Source of the DNA: Hemileia vastatrix
Taxonomy: Eukaryota > Basidiomycota > Pucciniomycetes > Pucciniales > Zaghouaniaceae
NCBI GenBank assembly: GCA_030280995.1
Contig: JASXTE010000008.1
Span: 13,679,212-13,743,211, forward strand
Direction of reading: 5' to 3'
Length of the DNA: 64,000 nucleotides
Part shown: one piece after another, positions 24,713 through 34,419 of the stretch
Layout: each line of letters opens with the position of its first letter
Position numbering within the stretch: the stretch's first letter is position 1
The notes under the pieces: generated by a model
Databases searched by the model: none
What the model saw: the letters and a program-made list of their open reading frames with translations, nothing else
What the model was told of the DNA's origin: nothing
Program-made: the position numbers and the translations under genes

Positions 24713-24892
24713 CAGTTTATAGTCTTGGGGGACTAAAATAACAACAATCCTCAGTTTATAGTCTTGGGGGACTAAAACAGTGTTCAGTTTAAAGTCTTGA
24801 TGGACTAGTCTTGATAAAATCTTGAAATCAGCCAGTTGAAAGTCTTGGAGGACTAACAGAAACCAGATTTCAGTTTAAAGTCTTGATGGACT
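24713..24892 (+). repeat. CAGTTTA palindromes, cluster 2 of E2
   Basis: Five copies at 24713, 24752, 24785, 24833 and 24871, all with arms AGTC/GACT and 6-nt spacers TTGGGG, TTGGGG, TTGATG, TTGGAG and TTGATG. Spacing 33-48 nt. They end 152 nt before the start of accessory gene 2 (25045). Confidence 0.92.
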
Positions 24893-25044
24893 GACGGAAT
24901 TTTGCATAAAATAGATGCAGCCAATTTCATACAGAACACCTCTACAGCCAACCTGCTGAACTTCCACCTTCACTTCATCATCTACCCATCACTGACAAAT
25001 AATCTCCTCCTATCCCTTTCCATCATCTTTTCTCACCACAGATC

Positions 25045-26471
25045 ATGGCTGGATCTCCTGATGTTAACACTTCTACTCTTCCTTGCTTCACTTCTCCAAA
25101 AGACTATGCCTGCAAACAGTGCATTGACATGTACAGACCTTGCATCTTCACTCTTCCAACTTCTGAAGCCAAATTCTACAACAGGGCTTGTGATTCTTGC
25201 TATTCCAAAAAGAAAAAATATGACAGAGATGCCAACTACCCTATTCCTCCTCCTTCACCTTCTCATAAATACATCTCCAGATCCCCTACAAGATCCTCAG
25301 AGCTTGGTCCTTCCTCTTCCTCTTTATCTTCAGCACCTTCCAGAAGATCCAGAAGCTCAGCTTCCAGAACTCTTCCCAAAAGACCAGCCTTAGCTTCCCA
25401 AGAAACTGCTTTTATCTCTGCCAAATTAGCTCCAAAAGCTTCAAGATCAGCTCCCAGGCTTCTAGACCGCGTCCAGGCGGCCCTCCCGCCTCACTAGACA
25501 GTGAAAATCAGGCTCAAAACCTCCAAAAACAACCGGAAATCAGCCAACTTCAATCAATTAATGAAAAAAACTCTACACAATCACCTCCCACTTCTCCCAG
25601 AGCAATGCAGCCAACCCTTCCAAGGTCCAAAAACTCCAAATTTTCCCAAACTTCTAGGAGACCTGCCAGAGAACCCCAAGAAGAAACCAGAGCACCCAAC
25701 ACTGCACCCAAGCAACAACTTCTTCCCCAGATAAGACAAAAAAACTACACCTCTCTTCTGTCAGCCAACTATTCTTCTGACAGTTCAATCCCTTAAAAAG
25801 CTCTATCCAGAAGAGATCAATCTGCTTCCAAATCACCCTCTCCTGCTCCATTTTTTAACAACCCTGGTACTCCATCACCAGCACCTCCTCCAGCTGAATC
25901 CAACAGAAATAACAACCACAACTACAACAACAATCCCACTGCTCCAACTAGGCCCCAGGAACATCAGACTCCTAGTTCACCTTCTCAAAATTATTCAGAG
26001 GAAGACCAAGAGAATCCATATCTTTCCCTGGTTGATCCACCCACTATGACAGTTCCAAAATCTTCAGAGATCCAAATTCTGGCTGCTTACAAATTTGATG
26101 AGCTTCCAATCTGTAAGTACCAAATTAATTCATCCCATTTCTTCAACAAAAATAATTACTGATCCAATTCTTCTTGTCTAGTTGGCATCCCTCCTCCTGA
26201 ATCTACTATTGGAGTTGGCCAACCTCTTGAAACTTCTTTGACCTTGGATTATGGAGACATGAAAAAACACCTAAGCACCATGTGTTCCAACATGCTAAAA
26301 GCCTTTGCCCTCCATGGACCTTTGAATGACTTTGAAAAATCCCTGAGAAAGCTCCTGTTGGACGACCACTGGAAAATGTCTAGGATCATTAAGCACACCC
26401 TCCAGCACTCCATTCCTGCCTCTTCTTCTTCCTCCTCTGAACTTCCCTCTAATCCAATTCCTGCCCATTAA
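25045..26471 (+). pseudogene. Antisense Zn2Cys6-like accessory gene 2 of E2 (two lesions)
   Basis: Start ATG at 25045 (M-A-G-S-P-D). Cluster C23-X2-C26-X6-C33-X15-C49-X2-C52-X6-Tyr59: the sixth position is Tyr (TAT) where Cys (TGT) is expected, a single G-to-A change. A long Ser/Pro-rich region follows. The open frame moves by one near 25440-25490 (one indel, or an unrecognised intron) and has a TAA at 25794-25796. An intron at 26113-26181 (donor GTAAGT, TTACTGAT branch-like site, GTCTAG end) then joins to a conserved C-terminal domain (about 26250-26400). About 470 residues if whole. The role is unknown; nucleic-acid binding is inferred. Confidence 0.65.
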
Positions 26472-26760
26472 AATCCATATAATCTCTTCAGCAGGATGCA
26501 CTTCAAAGAAAACAGTGCTTCCCACAATCCCAACAAAAAACAAGAAGGACATCACAATCCAGACCAGCCTCCAGAAGCTTCATCATCCAGAAAATGAGCT
26601 CCTGCAAAAATATTATAAAAATAATAATAATATAAAACAATTAATAAAAATTATTTCAGATTTTTTTTTTTGATCTACTAATATACTAAAATTAAAAATT
26701 GATAAATAAAATGAAATAAAAATAAATTAAATAAAATAAAATATAAAAAAAATAATACAA

Positions 26761-27029
26761 ATGGTATCCCCCAGCCAATTGATGAGCTGATACCCTGATA
26801 CCTTACCCACATCCAAGTGCAACTTGATGTGGATACACCATTAAATATTTTAAATGATTAACAGAAAACAAAAAAACAAAAAATTTAGAAATTCAGAAGA
26901 TAATAAAAATAATGAAACACAGAAACAAATGAAATAAATAATAAATAAAAAAATAAAATAGCATTGCCCGGCCAATTGATGAGCCTTTCCCCACCAATGC
27001 TTGCCCACATCCAGGTGACCCTGATGTGG
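26761..27029. repeat. Two-hairpin unit, two copies
   Basis: Copy 1 (26763-26832): GGTATC/GATACC enclosing CCAATTGATGAGC, then CCACATC/GATGTGG. Copy 2 (26961-27029): GCATTG/CAATGC enclosing the same CCAATTGATGAGC, then CCACATC/GATGTGG. The first stem differs at several positions on both arms and still pairs. The intervening sequence is AT-rich and the units lie 3' of accessory gene 2. Confidence 0.8.
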
Positions 27030-27207
27030 TAACACCCTATATTTTTGATTTTATAATTTTAAACAACCCCCATAAAAATTTAAAAGAAAAAAAAGAGAAA
27101 AAAAAGAAAATAATCTAAAACTACTATCTATCAAAAACATAACTACAAAATCAATTAATCCCAGCTCCATAGATGGTCCAATAAGAGATATCCCGGTCCA
27201 TAGAAAT

Positions 27208-27263
27208 GATCACTGGGTGGGCTCCCTCCAATAAGTAAAAATGATGGGAGACCATCAGTGATC
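27208..27263. repeat. Long imperfect hairpin
   Basis: Arms 27208-27226 (GATCACTGGGTGGGCTCCC) and 27244-27263, pairing over about 18 bp with one small bulge and a loop of about 17 nt. Confidence 0.6.
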
Positions 27264-27309
27264 CACCACCAATCTGAAAGAACCAAAGATAAAGAAGCCA
27301 GTCCAAAAC

Positions 27310-27756
27310 CAGTTTAAATTCATAGTGGACTTGAAACCTGAATAATAAACAACAGAACTAGAATTCAACTAGGAAAAACAAAAGACTTGAGACAGACATT
27401 CTGGGGTAACTTTTCTACAGAGCAGCCAGCTCATCAGTTACCCCCACACTTGCCAAAATAAAATCTAGAAGCCCCCCCCCCCTGGGTACCTTCTAACAAA
27501 AACACAACATTCAACACAATAAACCCAAAGCAATAAGAGTGAAGAGTCCAGCACTTGAAAACCAAAGGAAATTCCAGTTTAAAGTCATAGTGGACTAAAA
27601 CCTGTAAAAAGAAACCAATACTAGGGTTCAACCAACTTAAGAGAAAGGGTTGGAAACAGACAGTCTGGGGTAACTATTGATAGAGAAGCCAGCCCATCAG
27701 TCACCCTTACACTTGCCAAGATCAAATCTAGAAGCCCCACCCATGGGTACCTTCTA
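27310..27756 (+). repeat. Composite hairpin units, copies 2 and 3
   Basis: Two units with a period of about 265 nt. Unit 2: CAGTTTA palindrome at 27310 (one arm decayed), GGGGTAACT (27403-27411) / AGTTACCCC (27436-27444), TAGAAG (27466-27471) / CTTCTA (27490-27495). Unit 3: palindrome at 27575 (AGTC-ATAGTG-GACT), GGGGTAACT (27667-27675) with a weaker partner near 27699-27706, TAGAAG (27729-27734) / CTTCTA (27751-27756). Both hairpins differ from copy 1 on both arms in matched fashion. Confidence 0.75.
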
Positions 27757-27847
27757 ACAAAAAGTTTCCAACACAAAAGTTGCTCTGCAACACCAAAAAA
27801 AATTACAAAACAAAAAGAACGTTCCATTTTTTATCCTCATTGCAGAG

Positions 27848-29198
27848 TCAATCTTCTTCATGCCTAGTGCCTCTGGGATAAAATCTCTTCACCTGGTCTG
27901 AAGCCACTCTCTTTTTCAAGACTGCACCATTTAACTCTTCCAAAGCATAAGAACCTCCAGACACCTGAGATCTGACTCTGTAAGGTCCATTCCATCTGTC
28001 AGCAAACATTTTTCCCCACTGACTCTCCAAACTTCTATTATACACCAAAACCAAACAACCAGGTTTCAAGGGATTCCTAAGCCTATGAGCCAACTTCTTG
28101 TCCCAGTACCTGACTGATTGATTCCTAATCTTCATCATTCTAGAATATGCCTTCTCTTGAAATTCCTCTCTACATTCCAACTGTTGCATCTTGGCACAGA
28201 GCAAATATTCTGTTGAGTGCACGTCATTCCAATCAATTCCAAGATAAGAGACAGCTATCAAGTCCACTGGTAGAACAGCTTTCTGACCAAACATTAACTC
28301 ATAAGGAGAATAGCCAGTTGTCCTCTTCAAGTGACCCTATCAGCAAATAACACCAAGGGTAAACAATGCCTCCACTTTTCAGCACTATCTCTGCACATCT
28401 TCACCAAAGGATTCTTAATAACTTGATGGCCTCTTTCAACCATGCCTTCAGCTTCAGGATAATATGGTGTAGCCACTCTAACTTTAGAACCAATACTAGC
28501 CACAGCTTCTTTAAATTCGGCACAAAACTCTTGCCCGCCATCCACAGTCACCAACTTCATCAACCCATACCTAAAAATCCACTCCTTCTTCAAAAACTCT
28601 GCCACATTCTTGGCAGTCAATTAACCAGAGGCACTGCCTCAACCCAACCAGACAAATCATCCCTAGCAACAATCAAGTATTTATACCTGCCCTCTTTAAT
28701 ATGGACAGCATCCAGACTGACCCTTCCAAAAACAGTTGATTTTCCAGTAGCACAGCTCACCTCTTAAGGTTTCAAATAACTTCTTCTTTGACATTCTTCA
28801 AAAGATTGAACCCAACCCTGCACAGCCAACTTAATACCTGGCCACCAAAATCTGTCTGCTACTCTTCTATAAGTCTCCCCAAAGCCTCTATGACCAAGGT
28901 CTTCATGCAAAGACTTCGAAACCAATTCTTGACCCTTCTTCTGAGTCACCACCACTTGAGGATTTGGATGTCTCCTCCTCATCAACCACCTTCCTGACAC
29001 ATGAAATCCAGGACTCTTCTTCTTGATTACCAACCAAGTATCAACATCACAACTATCTGGCCTCTCCAAGGTCAACAGATATTCCACCAAAATAAAATAA
29101 AACCCAGACTGACCCCAGGTCTCATCTTCAAAATCCAACAAAACCACATCCAAGGGTACAATTCTGTTATCAAAATCACCAGTATGAACATGAGCCAA
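27848..29198 (-). pseudogene. pol: Integrase of E2 pol, frameshifted
   Basis: Three minus-strand pieces. 29198-28764 carries the H-H-C-C finger (H-E-D-L-G-H-R-G-F-G-E-T-Y-R-R, W-W-P-G-I, S-F-E-E-C-Q, where the first finger Cys is replaced by Phe). 28620-28327 has the core D-G-G-Q-E-F and the E of V-E-R-G-H-Q. 28330-27848 has S-P-Y-E-L-M-F-G-Q and the C-terminal beta-rich part L-K-P-G-C-L-V-L-V-Y-N ending near K-R-F-Y-P-R-G. No chromodomain is visible. Joins between pieces need frameshifts, so it is probably inactive. Confidence 0.85.
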
Positions 29199-29383
29199 TT
29201 AAGCAGCCCAAGCAGGACACCAATCCTTAAATTTTGGCATGTCCTTCTCTTTCCACTGAACCTTGTGAGAATCCAGTTTACTAACAAAAACACCCTTTTC
29301 CAAATTTGAGCTGTCCCAAGCAACAACTCCATCTTCATCAAAAAAAAAACACCCTGATCACCAGAATCAAGATCAGATCCAGC

Positions 29384-29405
29384 CAGTTTAGCCTCTTGGG
29401 GGAGG
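29384..29405 (+). repeat. CAGTTTA palindrome in the RNase H-integrase linker
   Basis: CAGTTTAG then CCTC-TTGGGG-GAGG, arms perfect. In pol (minus strand) it encodes L-P-Q-E-A-K-L-A within an acidic linker. Confidence 0.88.
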
Positions 29406-30130
29406 TCAGAAAAATCTTCAGCACCCTTTGTGCTGGCCCTAACTACTGGAACATCTTCATCGAACTCTTCAGCCTCAGAATCTTCATCTGTAGGTGGCCT
29501 CCTTGATAATCCATCAGGCATAGTAAAAGTTTTACCTGCTTTGTGTACCAGGTCAAAAGAAACATGTTGAATAAATGCCACCCACCTAGTAATTGGAGAA
29601 TTTGGAAGACTAGGCGTATTGATCATCTGAACCAAAGATTTTGCATCCACCTGCAGCTCAAAATGCTGCTCCCACAAAACCGTCTGTAGCTTCTTTAAAA
29701 TTTTTGCTACACCACACAATTTCAACTTAGGTTGAGAATACCTAGATTCCAACTCATTAAACACCACAGACTCATATCTTACTGGTCTGACCCTCCCAGT
29801 TTTATCTTCCTGAGACAAAACAGCTCCAGCAGCAATATAACTTGAGTCCACTTCCAGATAAATTTTTCCAGCACCAACACCATAATCCAACTTGTGAAGA
29901 ACAATATCTTCACCAACAACCTTTTTCAACTTCTGAAAAGCCTCTTCACACTCTTCAGTCAATTCCCAATCTGCATCTTTTCTGGTCAACTTCCTTAAAG
30001 GTGAAGCCAACAAAAAAAAATCCTTAATAAAAATCCTGACATATACACATACACCCAAAAATCCCCTGACTTCAGTAGTATTTTTAGGCCTTGGCCATGA
30101 CTGAATTTTATTAATCTTCTTCTTTGCCAT
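29400..30130 (-). pseudogene. pol: RT C-terminus and RNase H of E2 pol
   Basis: Minus-strand frame from 30130: RT thumb (R-G-F-L-G-V-C, A-S-P-L-R-K-L-T), then RNase H with D-S-S-Y-I-A-A-G-A-V-L-S-Q and E-S-R-Y-S-Q, ending in D-G-L-S-R-R followed by an acidic linker (D-E-D-S-E-A-E-E-F). The frame to 29072 is open here but is separated by shifts from the integrase. Confidence 0.85.
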
Positions 30131-30322
30131 AATCCTTCCCTCTTTTCATACCACATGACCCAGAATTTCCAAAGCAGGAACACAACAACAGAATTTTGAC
30201 CCTGAAATGGTCAAACCAGCCTCTTCAATCCTAAACAACACTCTCTCTAGAGTTATTGCATATTCCCACAAAAACCTCCTTATGCCAGGGTTCTCCGCTA
30301 ACACCTCATTATCATAATCAGT

Positions 30323-31771
30323 TTATGGTCCTTTAATTCCACCATCATCAATAAAAATACTAGCATGAGTAGGAACCTCATCCTGCGAAATCCAAGCCAT
30401 CTGTGCTTGATATACCGCCAATGAATTAGTTGCTCCCTGAGGCAACCTAGTGAGCTGAAATCTTCCCAAGGGAGTCTCAAAAGTTATGAGAGGCCTTGAA
30501 TTCATATGGAGTTCCCTCTCATCATAAACACCCATAATATCACCCATACCATAACACACCCTTCCAGAAAAAGCTTCAACAAAATCCTCTGCACTTGGTG
30601 GCATACCAGTGTCCTTGATAGTGACTCTATTCAAGGCTCTAAGATCATGAACCACCTTCAAATTCCCATTCTTCTTCTTTACACAGAAAACCAGACTTTA
30701 GTAGCTGGATGTCGATTGTTTATATAACCCAGTCCTGACTCTTTCCCTTACAATCTCCACAAAATCCTCTCTAATAGCGGCTGGAATTGGACTATGTTTG
30801 ATTTGCCAAGGTTCATGACAAACCAGAGGAATCAAGTAAGGTTCCCCATAAGAGTGCTTCAACACACCCCTTTCCTCCTCAACAAAGGCCACAGCCTTTT
30901 CCCTTAGCACAATAACTTGCAACAACAACTTCTTTTCTTCTTCAGACAACCACCCATCAGGACCAAAATTAACAACCTTCAACCTTTCCACGGTCACCCC
31001 AGCCGTCTCTACAAATTCTGGAGGATTCTTCACCAAAGGATTACAGTACAGATCTCTTGACAAAGGAGGTCTCTTCAAGGGCGGATTCAAACCCACCGGC
31101 ATAGGCTTATTGACAGGCCTAATCTTCTGCGCTACCTTCTTATACTTTGCTGCTTCACCTTCAACTTGAGGGATCTTCAGGAAATCTTTACCACCAAACC
31201 TGGAACAAAATTCAAGGGTTTCCCCATTGCTCACATGTGTGGCCAAGGTAATGTTTTTGAAAGGTGTAGAAGAAACCCTAGCGGTGCACAATTTGGAGGA
31301 CTTACTTTTACACCCCAATCTCACTACTCCAAAACTTTTCCGCAATACCAAATATTCATCCTCACTTCCGTCTTCCAAATCTTCAAATCTTGATTCATCT
31401 TCAGAATCAACTCTTCTAAAATTATTTAGTTTATCCTCATGCTGGAGGCCCAAAAATTGATCTTGATGATCTATTTTCTTCCTAATTTTCTGCAGTTTAA
31501 CCTCATTCTGGAGGACCAAAAATTGATCTTGACGATCTTCACAAAAATATTTTGAATCTTCTTTCTTCATTATCTTCAGATTTTTTTCTTGATTTTCTTG
31601 AATTATCTTTAAATTTTTATCTTCTTTTCTTGAGTTTTCTTCTGACCTACAAAAATAACCAGGGGTTTCCCCAATGCTCACAGGTGTGGCCCAGGTAATA
31701 TTTTTGAAAGGTGTAGAAGAAACCCTAGCGGTGCAAAATTGGGAGGACTTACTTTTAGACCCCAATCTCAC
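30323..31771 (-). pseudogene. pol: PR-RT linker and RT of E2 pol
   Basis: Minus-strand frames 31771-30698 and 30661-30323. The N-terminal 190 residues are a linker with an internal duplication (31217-31330 and 31664-31777) and two palindrome-encoded peptides. RT follows: H-E-P-W, V-V-H-D-L-R-A-L-N (fingers), T-R-L-P-Q-G-A-T-N-S (palm) and I-F-I-D-D-G-G-I-K-G-P, the catalytic box. This box differs from the Y-L-D-D-I-L-I-F of family A and marks a separate Ty3/gypsy lineage. A stop and shift near 30700 and further ones after 30323 break it. Confidence 0.87.
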
Positions 31772-31777
31772 CGCCCC
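31217..31777 (-). repeat. Internal 114-bp duplication in E2 pol
   Basis: 31217-31330 and 31664-31777 are near-identical direct repeats. In the pol frame each encodes about 36 residues with C-T-A-R-V-S-S-T-P-F-K-N-I-T. They bracket the segment that carries two CAGTTTA palindromes (31427, 31493). Confidence 0.9.
31427..31514 (+). repeat. Two CAGTTTA palindromes in the PR-RT linker of E2
   Basis: 31427-31448 is TAGTTTAT + CCTC-ATGCTG-GAGG and 31493-31514 is CAGTTTAA + CCTC-ATTCTG-GAGG. Both have perfect arms. On the pol strand they encode L-Q-H-E-D-K-L and L-Q-N-E-V-K-L. Confidence 0.9.
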
Positions 31778-32108
31778 TAATTTTCTGCATATCTTTCAAT
31801 AAAGATATATAACCAATCTTCTTCCTTGAACTTGAATTAAAAAATAATTAAGAATCTTGAGAAAGAACAGAGACTTGATAAAAAACTTGATGAATACTTG
31901 CAGAGAAGAGAAACATTAAAAAGAGAAAGTTGAAAATCCACTTGGTATATTTCCAAGGGAGCTGACCTACTACAACCTGGGATTTACGCATCTTGGGGAG
32001 AGGTTGTAGCACTAGGGTGATCAGCCCTCATTACTCTAAAAAAGACAGACTCTCAATAGAGCCTGAGCCACACTCCAAAAAACCGGAGGCAGCACCCACT
32101 TCCTTCCT

Positions 32109-33035
32109 TCACCTGCAGCAGTCCATGCACTGGCACATTGAAGATAAACCAGGCCTGGTCTCCCAACCATCCTCTCCAGGGGATGATAACCTCATGTGAA
32201 GCCTCCTTTCATCTTCACCAGTCAACTCCAAACTGATCTCCAAATCAAATTGATAACCAATTCTTGCCTGAAAATCCATCAAGAATGGCCCAACCAAAAC
32301 TGCTTTTACATTACCTTTAGAAATGTAAAACTGAACCTTCCCTGAGGCTCCGACAACATCTAACTTCACAAACTCTGAAGTTCCAACCAATTCAGTGACA
32401 TGACCACCGATCCCTCTCAAATTCCCACCAATACCAGTTTTGATGGGGAGGCCCATATGAGTTGCCTCAAACAAAGAAATCAGGTTTATCTAAGAACCTG
32501 AATCCACCAATGCCCTTTCCTCCCTTCCATTCAGAGTGACATTGACATATCCCAGAGGAGCTGAAAAATGAGTTTCCAACCCCTCACCAAACTTTTCAGC
32601 AGAATCACAAATGTATTCTACCTCACCAGAAGAAACTCTTCTCCTGGTCAACAACTCTTTCTGTCTATCAGCCAACCCTGGACTGATAGCATACAATTCC
32701 CCATAAGATAGGGAAACCTGACCCTGATTCATCCTTTCCAGGACAGAGTCTATAACATTAACTTGACCAGAAACTACTGGCCTCTCAAAGTGAGCTCTTT
32801 GCTTCACCACCTTTGTCCTAGAATATTCTTGAGGACCAGCACCACCAACAGATTTACCATTAACAGGAACCAAACCAGATCCCTCACCTGAACCTCTAAC
32901 TCCAACAGGCTTTGGAAATGAAGCCAAAGGGACATCCTCCTCAGAGACAGAATCCACTTCCATTGGAATTGGCTCACCATTCATGTCCAATGCGCCAAAA
33001 CTAGGGGGGCCCATTTTAGAAATACCCTTCTGCAT
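32109..33035 (-). pseudogene. pol: Aspartic protease region of E2 pol, one stop
   Basis: Minus-strand 33035-32490 ends A-L-V-D-S-G-S followed by TAG. The same frame continues I-N-L-I-S-L-F and then 32474-32109. E1 has Gln at the stop position, so a CAG-to-TAG change explains it. D-S-G-S is the retropepsin-type catalytic motif. The rest (G-P-F-L-M-D-F-Q-A-R-I-G-Y-Q) is shared with E1. Confidence 0.83.
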
Positions 33036-33062
33036 CTTGTACAGCTCCTCTTTGCTGTACCT

Positions 33063-34172
33063 CTACCTAGCTGCAATCATCTTAGGATCCACCTTTGAAG
33101 CATTTGGTTTTGGTTGGGCCTGAGAACTGCTCTTAGGCCTTCCCATCTTCCCTGCTTCCACATCATAAACACCAGACAAGCATTCACCACTGGACTGCCC
33201 ACCACAAGAATACAACTCCAAACCACCAAAGGAGGTAGAAAAAGAGGCCTTATTGACCTCCTTCCCATTTCCCTTGGCTTCCTCATCCTCCTTACCAGAA
33301 GACCTCCCTTGATCAGGAATCTCCCCAAACCTTTTCCTCCTTTTATTGAGACCTCCCCTTCTCCTGACCAAATCAACAGGAGCCTGCCCCTCACTGGGCT
33401 TAACAAAAGAACCATCAGGGAACTTGAAAACCCTGCCATCAAATTCCACCTTTCCTTCAGACACATCCCTGGTCAATGCCCAACAATCATTGGACCTGTG
33501 CCCCCTCCTGCTGCAATAAGAGCAGACCAAAGGATCACTTCTACCAGCCCTTCTATCAAAATCTCTAGGCTGAGAAGGTTCCTTATTGACGTTCTTAGCC
33601 TCCTGAACAAAAATATGCAGCTGCTTTGTAAGATAAGCCAACTTCTCCACCATTGGGTCCCTCTCCTGTTTGGGAACCTGCACCAAATTTTTCACCTCCT
33701 TCTTCTCCCTAACTTCCTCTTCAGCCAAAGCCTCACTGAATTTGCTGACATACTTGGCACACCCCTCCTGATAGGTGTCCAAAGCCAATAACTTCAAATG
33801 GGCCTCAACAGCCTCCTTCACCTTATCCAAGGCAGGAAACTTCTGGTCCCCATTAGAAAAAGTCTTCATCAATTCCTTTCTTGACAACTCCTTCAACACA
33901 TCCATCCTGACATCTCTAGCCAGGGCAGACCAAAAAACATCCTTGGCAGCATTTTCATGTGCCAGATCCTCCACTTCCACCAAATATTCCACCACAGGAT
34001 CAAACTGTAGCAGAAACTTCCTGTAAATATGCAAAACCATCACAGCAGGAGGACCATCCCCCCACTGACAGTCACCACAGGAATAGCAGAACCAGAAGCC
34101 ATTCTTCCAGTCCAAAACACCAAAAAGAGCCAACCAAAGAAAACAGAGATTCCAAAGAACTAACAAGTTCAC
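33063..34172 (-). CDS. gag: gag of E2, N-terminally shortened
   Basis: An open frame of 369 residues on the minus strand. A capsid-like helical part (E-Y-L-V-E-V-E-D-L, V-L-K-E-L-S-R-K) precedes a zinc knuckle C-S-Y-C-S-R-R-G-H-R-S-N-D-C (CX2CX4HX4C). The basic C-terminal part has N-K-R-R-K-R-F. The first 50-60 residues are Trp/Leu-rich and unlike gag. E1 shows a longer capsid here, so E2 lacks the N-terminal capsid part: only about 250 nt separate this frame from the LTR. The start codon is therefore uncertain and the product may be non-functional. Confidence 0.7.
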   Translation of the reverse strand: MNLLVLWNLCFLWLALFGVLDWKNGFWFCYSCGDCQWGDGPPAVMVLHIYRKFLLQFDPVVEYLVEVEDLAHENAAKDVFWSALARDVRMDVLKELSRKELMKTFSNGDQKFPALDKVKEAVEAHLKLLALDTYQEGCAKYVSKFSEALAEEEVREKKEVKNLVQVPKQERDPMVEKLAYLTKQLHIFVQEAKNVNKEPSQPRDFDRRAGRSDPLVCSYCSRRGHRSNDCWALTRDVSEGKVEFDGRVFKFPDGSFVKPSEGQAPVDLVRRRGGLNKRRKRFGEIPDQGRSSGKEDEEAKGNGKEVNKASFSTSFGGLELYSCGGQSSGECLSGVYDVEAGKMGRPKSSSQAQPKPNASKVDPKMIAAR

Positions 34173-34419
34173 CTTATTTTGGGTGCCAGAAATGTAGACA
34201 ATCCTATAGTACTAGCTATAGGCCTTGACCAAGGGAGTTGGAGAAAAACCAGAGAGAAAATCCCCTGTCCCTTTAGAAAAATAGAGTGAGATTTACTTGC
34301 TAAAGTAAGTTGGTTCCTGTTTTGCTAAAGCCCCTTTTTTAACACACTTGACTGCTTGATGAGCCAAGAAAGTAGTCACCAGACAGACTACCAAACCAAA
34401 GAACTGAAATGTAGAACAA

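Noticed and set aside
24431..24892. Regular short repeats resembling a CRISPR array
   Set aside because: Spacing is irregular (27-200 nt), the same motif occurs singly elsewhere and within coding sequence, arms vary, and the context is a eukaryotic retrotransposon.
33114..33791. 225-residue plus-strand frame opposite E2 gag
   Set aside because: It mirrors the gag coding frame exactly, and its start and end have no splice, leader or Cys-cluster features. It is probably a shadow of gag, unlike the accessory genes, which lie where the sense strand is non-coding.
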